A stretch of 64,000 bases of DNA from JAOUGY01 sp963785075 (GCA_963785075.1 CAWATW010000010.1:496001-560000), one strand, 5' to 3'. Positions 7,676 through 16,618 are shown, counted from the stretch's first letter. A program made the numbers and translations. The notes: a model not told the origin generated them from the letters alone.

Positions 7676-9016
7676 TCAGGAGGTGATGGGCGCGTCCGTC
7701 GGGTCGACGGCGTCGGTCAAGTCGATGGTGCGTCGGGGGACCTGGCGCATGCGGACCAAGTCCAGATAGCGCTCAGCGGTGACGAGGGCAACCGAGTGGT
7801 CGATCTCGGCCAGTTCGAGCAGGGATTCGAACACCGCCCCGGTCTCTCCCGCTTCGATCTCGCTGCGCATGCGGGTGGTCACCTGACCCCATTCGATGCC
7901 AAGGGCGTCGACCTGCCGGCCCAAGTCGGCCGGGAAAGCCGCTTCCACCTGGCCAGAGGCGAACACGCCTTGAGCGCGTGTCTCGTGCTCGATCAGGTCG
8001 AGCGACCGGGTGATCTGCTCGAGATCGGTGGTGGCGAGCCGCAGATCGCCCGGCTCCCGGGCGTCGATGTAGGCGTCCAACAGCTCGCTCTTGGCCCGCT
8101 CCATGGCCCGCAGCATGCGGAACACTCGGCCACCAACCGCGGCGGGGGCGGGCTCCTCTACGAATACGAGCACCACCCGGGTCGGATGATCGTCGTATCT
8201 GTCGACGCTGTAGACGATGGGCCGGACGAACCGACCGCCGTACTGCGATGAGACGGTGCTGGCGCTCGGGCGCGGGGACTTGCGCTGCCCGGCCCGGCGC
8301 ACCGCCTCGTCAAGCTCGTCGAGCCAGAGGGCTCGGTCGGGAACCCGGCTCGAGGCGGTGAGCATTCCCCATGTGTAATCCTCGGTCCGGCCGAACGGCG
8401 TGCCGAACAGCTCGAAGATGCCAGGGGTGGCACCAGCGATGGCGGATTCCTCGGGGATGCCCCCGTGATCGGCCCCCAGCGGGATGTCGAGCTCCACCCG
8501 GTACACGGCGTAGTAGGTATCGACTCGTTCGAACTGAGCGCAGATGGTGTCGGCGGCGGTGGCGACTTGCGCGTCGTCGAGGTCCGCCGCGAGCGGCCAG
8601 CGACTGTGGGTGATGGCAGTGGTTCGGAACAAATTGGTGAGGAACCGTGAGACCGGCTCCGGCTCCGCCGGGACGCACTGGAGGTGTTCGAGCTGGCTTG
8701 GCGGCTTGGCGGCCGGATGGTGGAGGCATACGATCGGGTCCTCGTCGTCGGCGTCGAGCCGCGAGAACAAACCCGCTTCGTACGTGCACCAACTCCAGTC
8801 CTGGTTTGGATCGTTGTAGACGAGCAGCAGCATGTCGCTGTCGCTCAGCTCACGATAGATCTGGTCCCGCCAGTCCATCCCGTGGTAGATGCCGGTCTGG
8901 GGGTTGAAGACGTTGACGTATGGCGACAGCCCGTCGATGGCGCCGGCGATGGCGGCGATCCGGTCCCGGTCCCGATCGTGGAACTTGTGGCTCAGGAACA
9001 CCCGGTACCCATCCAT
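7676..9016 (-). CDS. TIR-domain protein, putative NADase effector
   Basis: 446-aa protein. Residues 1 to about 130 look like a TIR domain: YRVFLSHK at the first strand (FLSH, residues 7-10), DWRDQIYRELSDSDMLLLVY (48-67), then DWSWCTYEAGLF, where Glu80 sits where active TIR NADases carry the catalytic Glu (WCxxE pattern). The remaining ~310 residues match no domain I recognise and may sense a trigger. Start ATG 9016 is chosen because the protein-like sequence begins there; the longer frame upstream is composition noise. The ribosome-binding site is weak. The gene is alone between two decayed genes. A role in antiphage defence is inferred from the fold and setting. Confidence 0.7.
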   Translation of the reverse strand: MDGYRVFLSHKFHDRDRDRIAAIAGAIDGLSPYVNVFNPQTGIYHGMDWRDQIYRELSDSDMLLLVYNDPNQDWSWCTYEAGLFSRLDADDEDPIVCLHHPAAKPPSQLEHLQCVPAEPEPVSRFLTNLFRTTAITHSRWPLAADLDDAQVATAADTICAQFERVDTYYAVYRVELDIPLGADHGGIPEESAIAGATPGIFELFGTPFGRTEDYTWGMLTASSRVPDRALWLDELDEAVRRAGQRKSPRPSASTVSSQYGGRFVRPIVYSVDRYDDHPTRVVLVFVEEPAPAAVGGRVFRMLRAMERAKSELLDAYIDAREPGDLRLATTDLEQITRSLDLIEHETRAQGVFASGQVEAAFPADLGRQVDALGIEWGQVTTRMRSEIEAGETGAVFESLLELAEIDHSVALVTAERYLDLVRMRQVPRRTIDLTDAVDPTDAPITS

Positions 9017-9217
9017 CACGACCCGCTTTCTACCTCGGCTTCCTCCACCGAGGCTACGCGTTGACTCGCTGAGGCGCACCGGCAATCGGCCGACCGCCGG
9101 CGACCTGCTCCAGGTGATGATCGGGATCCGTTCTTCTACCGGCAGTTCGGGTATTCGTTTGCCATGCCGATCCCGCTGCCGTGGGCGGTGCACACCATTC
9201 CCGCCGGCGATCAGGAC

Positions 9218-9950
9218 ATGAAGGTGCGGCCGGCGAGGCTGGACGACATCCCGCAATGGCAGCGTTGCAGGCGGCCGCGCAGAGTGCCGCAGACGTCCGC
9301 ATGCCGCACTCCGCCGGGTGCCGGCCGTGGCTCGTACTGAGGTCAGGGTCGACCCAGCTCGTCGACGAGCGCGACGGTGCAGTGATTGCGACTGCGCCAG
9401 ACGCCCCCAGATGATGGTGTTGTGCTCGGTGAGGTGGCCGGTGGCGCCGGCGGCGTTCGCTCCCTGGTCGCGGCCGCTGGACGTGGAGGCGACGTGGTGA
9501 TTCAGGAGCGGCCGGTGGCGGGTCTCGACGCAACGTTGGCCGGCATGGCCGAGGCACCAGACGCCCCCAGGCCCGCGAGTGGTTCTATGCGCGTGTCCCT
9601 TCCCTGGCACCGCTCCTCGACCATCTGCGACCTGCTGCCGGAACGCTTCAGGTCCGCCGGGTTCGTTGGTCACCACGAGGTGCTCCTGTCGTGCTGGCGC
9701 CGTCACGTCCGGTTCTCGATCGACGAGGACTCCATGTCGGAAGTGGTCGCCGGAGGCCCAGAGCAAGCTCCCGTGTCGAAGGGATGTGCGGGCGTACCGC
9801 CAGATGCCGTCGCCCCCCTACTACTCGGACTGCTCGTGCAGCCGGGCTCGAGGCCCGTCTCGGCGACCTGTGCTCGGCCGGCAGCGTCGAACCAATGGAG
9901 GCCTGGGCTGCTTGTCCGGTCTTTCGAAGGTTGCGACACGACGCGGCGCG
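9218..9950 (+). pseudogene. Decayed GNAT-type acetyltransferase
   Basis: Pieces of one plausible GNAT protein lie in order on the plus strand in alternating frames: MKVRPARLDDIPQW (from 9218), then QAAAQSAADVRMPHSAG and WLVLRSGSTQLVDERDGAVI, then PPDDGVVLGEVAGGAGGVRS with LVAAA (from about 9395), then AREWFYARVPSLAPLLDHLR (about 9570). The last resembles the C-terminal part of multi-domain actinobacterial acetyltransferases with an Eis/SCP2-like end. At least three frameshifts separate the pieces. The right limit is uncertain because the sequence becomes unreadable before ettA. The family is assigned by pattern, not by search. Confidence 0.45.
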
Positions 9951-9969
9951 ACGCGTCCGCTGTGTGGCA

Positions 9970-11646
9970 TCAACCCCGTGCAAGGGGTTTGTACTTCAAT
10001 CGGTGTGGCTTCGTTGCGTCGTCACCGAACTCCGCCCGCATGTACTCCTCGTACTCGGTGTAGTTGCCCGGGAAGAAGCGGACCTGTGAGTTTCCCTCGA
10101 ACGCCATGATGTGGGTGGCGATGCGGTCGAGGAACCAACGATCGTGCGAGATCACGAGCACACAACCGGGGAAGTGCTCGATCGCTTCTTCGAGCGCCCG
10201 TAGTGTGTCCACGTCGAGGTCGTTCGATGGCTCGTCGAGCAAGATGACGTTGCCACCCGTTCTGAGCATCTTGCCAAGGTGCACACGGTTGCGTTCACCT
10301 CCGGAGAGGTCGCCCACCCGCTTCTGCTGGTCGGAGCCCTTGAAGTTGAGCGATGCGACATAGGCCCTGGCGTTGACGTCGCGGGAGCCGATCTTGAGCC
10401 ATTCGGACCCACCCGAGATCTCGTCGTAGACCGTCGCAGCGGGTTCAAGGTCGTCGCGGGTCTGGTCGACGTAGGCCAGATCGACCGTGGCGCCGATTTC
10501 GATGGCACCGTCGTCGGGTTGCTCGGCTCCGGTGATCATCCGGAACAGAGTCGTCTTCCCTGCACCGTTTGCTCCGATGATCCCGACCACGCCGGCGGGA
10601 GGGATGGTGAAGCTCAGGTCGTCGATCAAGAGCCGATCTCCATAGCCTTTTGAGATCCGGCGCCCTTCGATCACACGGTCTCCGAGCCGTTGGGTGAAGG
10701 GGATCTCCAACGCCAGCGCCTCGGGCCGGTCCTCGGCGGAGCCCGCCTCGGCCACCAGCCGCTCGTACGCTGCGAGCCGTGCGCGGCCTTTGGCCTGTCG
10801 GGCACGAGGTGACATCCGCACCCATTCGAGTTCCCGAGCTATCTCGCGGCGCCGGTTCGAGCCCTGGCGTTCCTCTTGGGCGAGCCGCTCTTCCTTCTGT
10901 TCCAGCCACGCGGAATAGTTGCCTTCGAAGGGGTGCCCCCGTCCCTGATCGAGCTCGAGGATCCAACCGGCGACGTTGTCGAGGAAGTACCGATCGTGGG
11001 TGACTGCGATCACCGATCCCCGGTAGTCGGCGAGGAAACGCTCGAGCCAGGCGACCGACTCTGCGTCGAGGTGGTTCGTGGGCTCGTCGAGGAGCAGCAG
11101 ATCCGGGGCCGACAGCAAGAGTCGGCACAAGGCGACCCGGCGCCGCTCACCACCCGAGAGCGTCGTGACGTCGGCGTCGGAGGGAGGAACTCGCAGGGCA
11201 TCCATTGCGATCGCCACCTTGCGCTCCAGGTCCCACGCGTCAGCGGCTTCGATCTTGCGTTCGAGCTGGGCCTGTTCATCGCCGAGCGAGTCGTAGTCGG
11301 CATCGGGATCGGCCCATGCCGCCAGAACCGCGTTGTACCGGTCGATGAGCGCTTGGGTCTGGGCGACACCGTCCATGACGTTGGCCAGGACATTCTTGGC
11401 AGAGTCCAGCACAGGCTCTTGTTCGAGCAGTCCGACGCTGTACCCGGGGAGCAGTTGGGCCTCGCCTGAAGTCGGTTCGTCGCGGCCCGCCATGATCCGC
11501 AGGAGAGTCGACTTGCCCGCACCGTTGGGGCCGAGAACGCCGATTTTGGCCCCGTAGAAGAACGAGAGAGATACTTCCTTCAGCACGTCGCGATTCGGGG
11601 GCACATGCTTCGAGCACTTGTACATCTGGTAGATGAAGTCGGGCAC
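9970..11646 (-). CDS. ettA: Energy-dependent translational throttle protein EttA (ABC-F)
   Basis: ABC-F ATPase that binds the ribosomal E site and gates the first elongation steps according to energy status. The N-terminus (FIYQMYKCSKHVPPNRDVLK) and the overall 558 aa match EttA closely (555 aa in E. coli). Two ABC cassettes carry Walker A GPNGAGKST and GANGAGKTT, two LSGGE signatures, and LLLDEPTNHLD / ILLDEPSNDLD Walker B regions, joined by a charged P-site tRNA interaction linker. The GTG start lies 7 nt after a TACGCT box with no Shine-Dalgarno, so the mRNA is probably leaderless. Confidence 0.95.
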   Translation of the reverse strand: MPDFIYQMYKCSKHVPPNRDVLKEVSLSFFYGAKIGVLGPNGAGKSTLLRIMAGRDEPTSGEAQLLPGYSVGLLEQEPVLDSAKNVLANVMDGVAQTQALIDRYNAVLAAWADPDADYDSLGDEQAQLERKIEAADAWDLERKVAIAMDALRVPPSDADVTTLSGGERRRVALCRLLLSAPDLLLLDEPTNHLDAESVAWLERFLADYRGSVIAVTHDRYFLDNVAGWILELDQGRGHPFEGNYSAWLEQKEERLAQEERQGSNRRREIARELEWVRMSPRARQAKGRARLAAYERLVAEAGSAEDRPEALALEIPFTQRLGDRVIEGRRISKGYGDRLLIDDLSFTIPPAGVVGIIGANGAGKTTLFRMITGAEQPDDGAIEIGATVDLAYVDQTRDDLEPAATVYDEISGGSEWLKIGSRDVNARAYVASLNFKGSDQQKRVGDLSGGERNRVHLGKMLRTGGNVILLDEPSNDLDVDTLRALEEAIEHFPGCVLVISHDRWFLDRIATHIMAFEGNSQVRFFPGNYTEYEEYMRAEFGDDATKPHRLKYKPLARG

Positions 11647-11653
11647 GAGCGAG

Positions 11654-11659
11654 AGCGTA
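11654..11659 (-). promoter_or_regulatory. -10 box of leaderless ettA
   Basis: TACGCT on the minus strand, followed by exactly 7 nt and the GTG start of ettA. No Shine-Dalgarno is present, so the transcript probably starts at or next to the start codon. Confidence 0.5.
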
Positions 11660-11804
11660 GCTCGACCTGTTGTTGACGCCGTCGTGCCAGGGCAGGTCGC
11701 GCGATGTCGGACGCTGCGCTCGTGGTTGTATGACTTCGACCGTGTGCGAGAATGAAAGGTCCCAACGGTCGATCACATCCACGCCAGGTACGGGAGGGAT
11801 ACAA

Positions 11805-11963
11805 GTGGCCGATTCCACCCGTTCGAGACGGCCGCTTCGGCCGCTGCCCCGGCGACCTGCCGATGCTGTGATCCTGGAGGGTCCCTCGTCCACCTTCGTC
11901 TGTGACAGGGTGGGCTTCACCCGGGTGTCGTCCCGACGGCTCATGAAGGCAGGGTTTGTGTGA
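11805..11963 (+). CDS. Small hypothetical protein (52 aa)
   Basis: Short ORF beginning GTG (MADSTRSRRPLRPLPRRPAD), preceded by a good GGGAGGG ribosome-binding site at 11792-11798 with a 6-nt gap. Its TGA overlaps the GTG start of the next gene by 4 nt, the coupling style used throughout this genome, which is the main argument that it is real. The product is basic and proline-rich with one Cys and no membrane segment. I do not recognise a family. It may act mainly as a translated leader for the downstream protease-like gene. Confidence 0.45.
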   Translation: MADSTRSRRPLRPLPRRPADAVILEGPSSTFVCDRVGFTRVSSRRLMKAGFV

Positions 11964-13948
11964 TGGGCCGCGCCGTTGCGCTGGCCGTGCTCGTGGTGGG
12001 TTTCTTGGTCGGGACCACGGCGCCGGTGTGGGCTCAGGAAGACGACGGCCTCGAACTCGAGGTGGTCACCACCTACGACATGAGACCCGCTGACGGGCGT
12101 ATCGAGGTTCGTCTCGACATCGGTGCCACCAACACGCTCACCGACGCCACCGATGACTTCGGGGTGACCAGGTACTACTTCGACGAGGTCGTGTTCGCCA
12201 TACCGATCGAAGCGGTCGATGTGGTCGCTTCGGATGACTCCGGCGACTTGGCGGTCGACATGGTCGAGCGTCCCGACGACGGGATCACCGAGGCGTCGAT
12301 CGCATTGCGGTCGAGGCTGTACTCCGGTCAGTCCCGTGATCTACGACTGCGCTTCGACCTTCCCGGGGCCGCGCCTCGCTCCGATGGCGACATCAGGATC
12401 GACGAGGCGTATGGCTGGTTCTTCGTCTGGGCCTATGGCGATCCGGGTTCGTCGGCCGTCACCGCGGTCGTTCCCCCCGAGTTCGAAGTCGACGTCGTGG
12501 GCGACCCACTTCGCGAAACCCGAGACGACTCGGGGCGGCGCGTGTTCGAGTCGGGCGACATCTCGGACCCGTTCGCATGGGTATCGGTGATCTCCGCCCG
12601 CAACGACGCGCAGCTCGTGACAACCGAGTTCGAGGTGGCCGGTGGTCGGATCGAACTGAGATCGTGGCCGTCCGATGATCAGTGGGCCGATGCGGTCACG
12701 CAGATATTGCGTGATGGAATACCGGTGCTGGCGTCGCTCATCGACGAACCGTGGCAAACGGATGTCGTGATCACCGAATCCATCGAACCCTCGATCCACG
12801 GCTACGGGGGCTGGTACGCGAACCGGTCGGATTCCATCGAGATCGGCGAGGATCTCGACGCCCATCTCGTGTTGCACGAGATCTCGCATGCCTGGTTCGA
12901 TGAGGCTCTTTTCACGGGGCGATGGATCGGCGAAGGTCTGGCTGACGTATATGCCGCCGCCGCCGTCGAGCAGATCGATGCGGTCGGATGGGAGCCCGAA
13001 CCGATCACACGGAATGCTCGAGGGAACCTTGCGCTGAACGATTGGGAGGATCCGACCTTCGACGATCGGACCAGCGACTTCACCGAAGACTACGGGTACG
13101 CAGCCTCCTGGGCGGTCGTGGATCGAGTGGTGGGCGACATCGGGTTCGAGGCGATGTCGGAGGTGTTCGACGCGGCCTGGTCCGACACGAATGCGTATCG
13201 CGGTGACACGGCGTTCGACTATGTGGCACCAAGAGATGATTGGCGCCGACTCTTGGATCTTCTGGAGCAGGTGGGGGGATCGAGTCAGGCTCTTGGTCTT
13301 TTCGACACATGGGTGGCGAATGACGCGGATCGCATCCAGCTCGAGCGGCGCTACGAGGTGCGGGCACGGTATCAACGCCTCGCCGATCGGGCCGGAACGT
13401 GGGCTCTTCCTCCCGAGTTGCGGCGGGCCATGAGCCGGTGGGACTTCGACACTGCGGTGGGGGAGATCGCTGCAGCAGAAATCGTGATCGAGGCGCGCGA
13501 CCGACTCGATGTCGCCACCGAGAGGGCTGGGCTCACGGCGCCATCACCCGAATCCCGTTTCGAGGCCGGGGAGGATGCCGAACTGTTGGCGGCGGAGATC
13601 GGGGGCCAGCTCGTGGTGGCCGATGTCATCTTCGATGCCGTGGATGTGGTGTCCCGAGATCGTTCGTGGCTCCAGACGATCGGACTGCTGGGGGCGGATC
13701 CCGTGGGGGTCATCGACTCCGCCCGCGCCTCGTTCGCCGAAGGAAGCCTCGAGGAGGCCCGCGTGTCGGCCGAGCAAGCCCAAAGCTGGCTGGGTTCCGC
13801 CGAACAGGCCGGTCGAACGCGAGTGGTCGTCGCAGCCGTGGTCTTGTTGCTGCTCGTGACGGTTTTCGCCCTCACAGCCCGTCGACGTCGCAGGCGCCGA
13901 CTTCCCATCAGCCTCGATCATCCAGGTGAGGCGGTCCGAGCAAGTTGA
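11960..13948 (+). CDS. Secreted, membrane-anchored gluzincin-like metallopeptidase
   Basis: 662 aa. An N-terminal signal peptide (about residues 1-25, ending VWAQE), a long beta-rich extracytoplasmic region, then HEISHAWFDEALFTGRWIGE with GLADVYAA (from about residue 308). This supplies an HExxH zinc motif and a downstream Glu in a WIGEGLAD context similar to M1-type aminopeptidases. The spacing from the second His to the Glu is 14 residues, shorter than the 18 of classical M1. A C-terminal transmembrane helix (about residues 632-650) is followed by an Arg-rich cytoplasmic tail. Domain layout suggests a cell-surface enzyme. The substrate is unknown. Start GTG 11960 or ATG 11963. Confidence 0.7.
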   Translation: MMGRAVALAVLVVGFLVGTTAPVWAQEDDGLELEVVTTYDMRPADGRIEVRLDIGATNTLTDATDDFGVTRYYFDEVVFAIPIEAVDVVASDDSGDLAVDMVERPDDGITEASIALRSRLYSGQSRDLRLRFDLPGAAPRSDGDIRIDEAYGWFFVWAYGDPGSSAVTAVVPPEFEVDVVGDPLRETRDDSGRRVFESGDISDPFAWVSVISARNDAQLVTTEFEVAGGRIELRSWPSDDQWADAVTQILRDGIPVLASLIDEPWQTDVVITESIEPSIHGYGGWYANRSDSIEIGEDLDAHLVLHEISHAWFDEALFTGRWIGEGLADVYAAAAVEQIDAVGWEPEPITRNARGNLALNDWEDPTFDDRTSDFTEDYGYAASWAVVDRVVGDIGFEAMSEVFDAAWSDTNAYRGDTAFDYVAPRDDWRRLLDLLEQVGGSSQALGLFDTWVANDADRIQLERRYEVRARYQRLADRAGTWALPPELRRAMSRWDFDTAVGEIAAAEIVIEARDRLDVATERAGLTAPSPESRFEAGEDAELLAAEIGGQLVVADVIFDAVDVVSRDRSWLQTIGLLGADPVGVIDSARASFAEGSLEEARVSAEQAQSWLGSAEQAGRTRVVVAAVVLLLLVTVFALTARRRRRRRLPISLDHPGEAVRAS

Positions 13949-14006
13949 TTCATCCGTATCGATGCGGACTCCGTATGTAATGAGAAATCTCACCAGAGGA
14001 GTAGAC

Positions 14007-14792
14007 ATGCGGAAACTGTTCACTACCGTCCTTGCAACGCTGGCGTTGCTTGCGATGGCCGTCCCGGCAATGGCTCAGGAGTCAGCCAGGATCCATCTGA
14101 TCCATGGCATCCCAGACACCGACGTGGACGTCGTGGTCGATGGGGCAGCCGTGTTCGAGGGCTTCGCCTTCGGCGACACCCAAGATCTCTCGGCACTCGC
14201 AGGCGAAACACTGGTCGGCTTGCAGGTTCGGCTGGCGGGTACCGAAGACGTAGCCATCGACGCCGGCGACGTCGACCTCCCGGCATCCGGCAACTACACG
14301 ATCATCGCGCATCTCGACGAGGCTGGGACGCCCACCCTCGCCGTGTTCGCCAACGACACCTCAGAGATCGCGGCCGGCGAAGGGCGGCTCACGGTCCGTC
14401 ACACCGCGGCAGCGCCTGCCGTGGACGTTCTCGCCAACGGTGACGTGGCATTCTCGTCGCTGACCAACCCGAACGAAGTCTCGGCCGACCTGGCCGTTGG
14501 AACGATCTCGGCCGAAGTCGTTCCGGCCGGCGCATCCGAGCCGGTCGTGATCGGACCGGCGGATCTGCCGATCAATGACGGTGAATCCCTCATCGTCTAC
14601 GCAGTCGGTTCACTCGAAGGCGAGTCGCTGACCGTCCTCACCGAGTCGATCACCGGACTCGGCGCCACACCGACCGCGGTGAACACCGGCACCAGTCCCG
14701 TCGGGGCAGATGGGCGCCTCATCGTCGCCGGTCTCGGACTTGCCGTGCTCGCGGGAACCGTGGTCACCCGCCGGTACCTGATCGAAGGCTGA
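14007..14792 (+). CDS. DUF4397 surface protein with C-terminal sorting-like signal
   Basis: 261 aa. ATG 14007 has a strong AGAGGAG ribosome-binding site; the open frame upstream is rejected. A signal peptide (MRKLFTTVLATLALLAMAVP...AMA-QE) is followed by two DUF4397-like beta domains (RIHLIHGIPDTDVDVVVDG and RLTVRHTAAAPAVDVLANG). The end reads PTAVNTGTSP, a short linker, a hydrophobic helix and TRRYLIEG. That layout is a sortase-type sorting signal with a divergent VNTG in place of LPxTG. The sortase gene directly downstream supports this. The real anchor sequence remains an inference. Confidence 0.75.
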   Translation: MRKLFTTVLATLALLAMAVPAMAQESARIHLIHGIPDTDVDVVVDGAAVFEGFAFGDTQDLSALAGETLVGLQVRLAGTEDVAIDAGDVDLPASGNYTIIAHLDEAGTPTLAVFANDTSEIAAGEGRLTVRHTAAAPAVDVLANGDVAFSSLTNPNEVSADLAVGTISAEVVPAGASEPVVIGPADLPINDGESLIVYAVGSLEGESLTVLTESITGLGATPTAVNTGTSPVGADGRLIVAGLGLAVLAGTVVTRRYLIEG

Positions 14793-14803
14793 CGTATCCA
14801 CCT

Positions 14804-14832
14804 GGGGACGGGACCGTTGAGGTCCCGTCCCC
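14804..14832 (+). terminator. Hairpin between DUF4397 gene and sortase
   Basis: Perfect 12-bp stem (arms 14804-14815 and 14821-14832, loop GTTGA) starting 11 nt after the DUF4397 stop. No T-run follows, so it may be a partial terminator or a processing site that lowers expression of the downstream sortase. Confidence 0.65.
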
Positions 14833-14841
14833 ATCACCCTC

Positions 14842-15541
14842 ATGAGACGGAGAATCTCAACCGCCATCTGGGCACTGATGTGCGCTTCTCGTTCTATCGG
14901 GCTGCAGCGCAGGAACCGATGTCGAGCCTCGTTCGCTTCCGACAATCGCCGATTCGGTCTCGACCTCGACGTCGGTCGCCGTCACGTCGACGACCATTCC
15001 CTCGACCACGACCACATCGCTCGGATCGTCGCCGTTGTCGGCAGTCGTCAGCCCGGTCGGTTCGGCACTCTATGAACCGTCGGATCGGCTGCCGGTCTCG
15101 GTTCCGGTGGCGTTGACGATCGACACGATCGGCGTGGACTCGGCGCCGGTGATCCCGGTGGGTGTGCTCGACAACGGCGAGATGGAGATTCCGGGTCGTA
15201 CCGAGGTCGGCTGGTACAAGTTCGGCCCCGGTCCCGGGAACGAGGGATCGGCCGTGCTGGCTGCTCACATCGCGTTCGACAACCGCGCAGGGGTCTTCCG
15301 TCGGTTGGCTTCGATGGAGCTGGAGGACAGCTTCGTCGTCGAGTTCGAAGATGGGACCACCAAGTCGTTCGAGGTATTCGAGATAGCCCAGTACGACAAG
15401 GAAGAGGTTCCGTTTCAGCGCGTCTTTGCCAAGGACGGTGGACCGGTGGTTGTGCTCATAACCTGCGGTGGGGTCTTCGACCGGAGCATCGGATCCTACG
15501 AGGACAACATCGTGGTGTACGGACGACCGATCTCAGGCTGA
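14842..15541 (+). CDS. Class F-like sortase, lipoprotein-type N-terminus, apparent frameshift
   Basis: The catalytic domain (open in frame from 14879) carries VLAAHIAFD (catalytic His), VVLITCGGVFDR (catalytic Cys and a candidate Arg) and SYEDNIVVYGRP, the class F sortase pattern. Upstream of it the frame reads CALLVLSGCSAG, a lipobox, and a Thr/Ser-rich linker, but has a TGA at 14876-14878. The missing signal start (MRRRISTAIWAL, from ATG 14842) is in another frame, so one extra base near 14875-14880 splits the gene. A TTG at 15035 could start a shorter, signal-less product. It probably anchors the neighbouring DUF4397 protein. Confidence 0.65.
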
Positions 15542-15554
15542 TCTGGTCCGAGAT

Positions 15555-16574
15555 TCAGAGAGTGGAGAGCTCCGCAGGGTCGACTCTCCACACCTGCTCC
15601 TCGCCGATCGCGTCGACCATGCTGCGGTACGAGCGCCCGATGTGGTCGTCGACCCCATCCCAGACGAGGATCGCTTCGTCGGCATTCCTTCTGAGCCAGG
15701 CGTCCCGGCGGGCGAGGCTGGCGGCAGCCTGTTGCCTGCTCCCCGGAGGCTTTCTCTCGAGGGTGCGCACCTGACGGGCCCCGTCGACGAGATGATTGAA
15801 GCGGCGTCTGGTCGCTTCCGGCCAGGGGTGATCCATGCCGGGGTGAGCGAGCACTGCGACGTACGGCGCACCGGCGAGAGCAGCTGCCTCCGCTGCGAGC
15901 ATCTCGGTACCGAGGGAGAGCCCGGTGAGGACCACGAGATCGTCGTGCATCTGGAGTTTGGCCGAGATGACCTCTCGGAGCCGAGCTCGGAGCGCCCTCT
16001 GTGTCGGGTTGTCGTCGTACCCCCCGAGGTCGGGAGGTCGATGGCCGAGAACGACCATCGTGTGCCCAGGTATCTCGTTCGACCTGATCGGCGTGGCGGG
16101 TTTCAGATCGTCCGCGGCACCGAGCGTCTCCGGTGGTCGGTCTCCGCGACGACCCTGCTGGTTGCTCGCAGCCTCCACGGCAAGACGATCGACGACGTCG
16201 TTCCAAGCGTCACCGGAGTGGCCCTTCACCCATTCGAATGAGATGTCGCGTGACCGCGCCTCGGCCACCAGGGGCTCCCAGAGATCGCGGTTCGCAACGG
16301 GCTTCTTCTGGCTGTTTGTCCAACCTCTTCGGATCCAACCCTCCCACCATCTATCCCTGAAGCAGTTGACCACATAGGTGGAGTCGCTGACGACATGCAC
16401 AGGCCCCTCGAGCGTCTTCAGTGCGTCGAGGACAGCTTCTAACTCCATTCGCTGATTGGTGGTCCTGGCAGCGGCGCCGGACGCAAAGGGGCCGTCTGGC
16501 ACGGCCCACGCCCACCCTCCTGGTCCTGGATTCCCGGAGCAGGCTCCATCTGTGTACACAACGGTCTTCGACAT
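15555..16574 (-). CDS. rnhA: RNase HI fused to a SLOG (YpsA-like) domain
   Basis: 339 aa, two domains. Residues 1-135 are RNase HI, which cuts the RNA of RNA:DNA hybrids: Asp9 in VYTDGACSGNPGPGG, Glu44 in NQRMELEAV, Asp64 in VVSDSTYVVN and Asp129 in WNDVVDRLA give the DEDD metal site, and His119 is present. After a linker, residues 170-339 read MVVLGHRPPDLGGYDDNP and DLVVLTGLSLGTEMLAAEAA, typical of the SLOG superfamily (DUF1273/YpsA-like), which bind nucleotide-type ligands. The fusion suggests the RNase is tuned by, or linked to, a nucleotide signal. Convergent with the sortase gene, 13 nt apart. Confidence 0.85.
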   Translation of the reverse strand: MSKTVVYTDGACSGNPGPGGWAWAVPDGPFASGAAARTTNQRMELEAVLDALKTLEGPVHVVSDSTYVVNCFRDRWWEGWIRRGWTNSQKKPVANRDLWEPLVAEARSRDISFEWVKGHSGDAWNDVVDRLAVEAASNQQGRRGDRPPETLGAADDLKPATPIRSNEIPGHTMVVLGHRPPDLGGYDDNPTQRALRARLREVISAKLQMHDDLVVLTGLSLGTEMLAAEAAALAGAPYVAVLAHPGMDHPWPEATRRRFNHLVDGARQVRTLERKPPGSRQQAAASLARRDAWLRRNADEAILVWDGVDDHIGRSYRSMVDAIGEEQVWRVDPAELSTL

Positions 16575-16618
16575 CCGGGCGCCATCTTCTCACATGCGTG
16601 CTGGAGATCGACCGATGG

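Noticed and set aside
9398..9573. A 14-bp direct repeat (CCAGACGCCCCCAG) in the GNAT remnant, considered as mobile-element target duplication
   Set aside because: The intervening 150 nt reads as acetyltransferase remnant, not as an element; no terminal inverted repeats.
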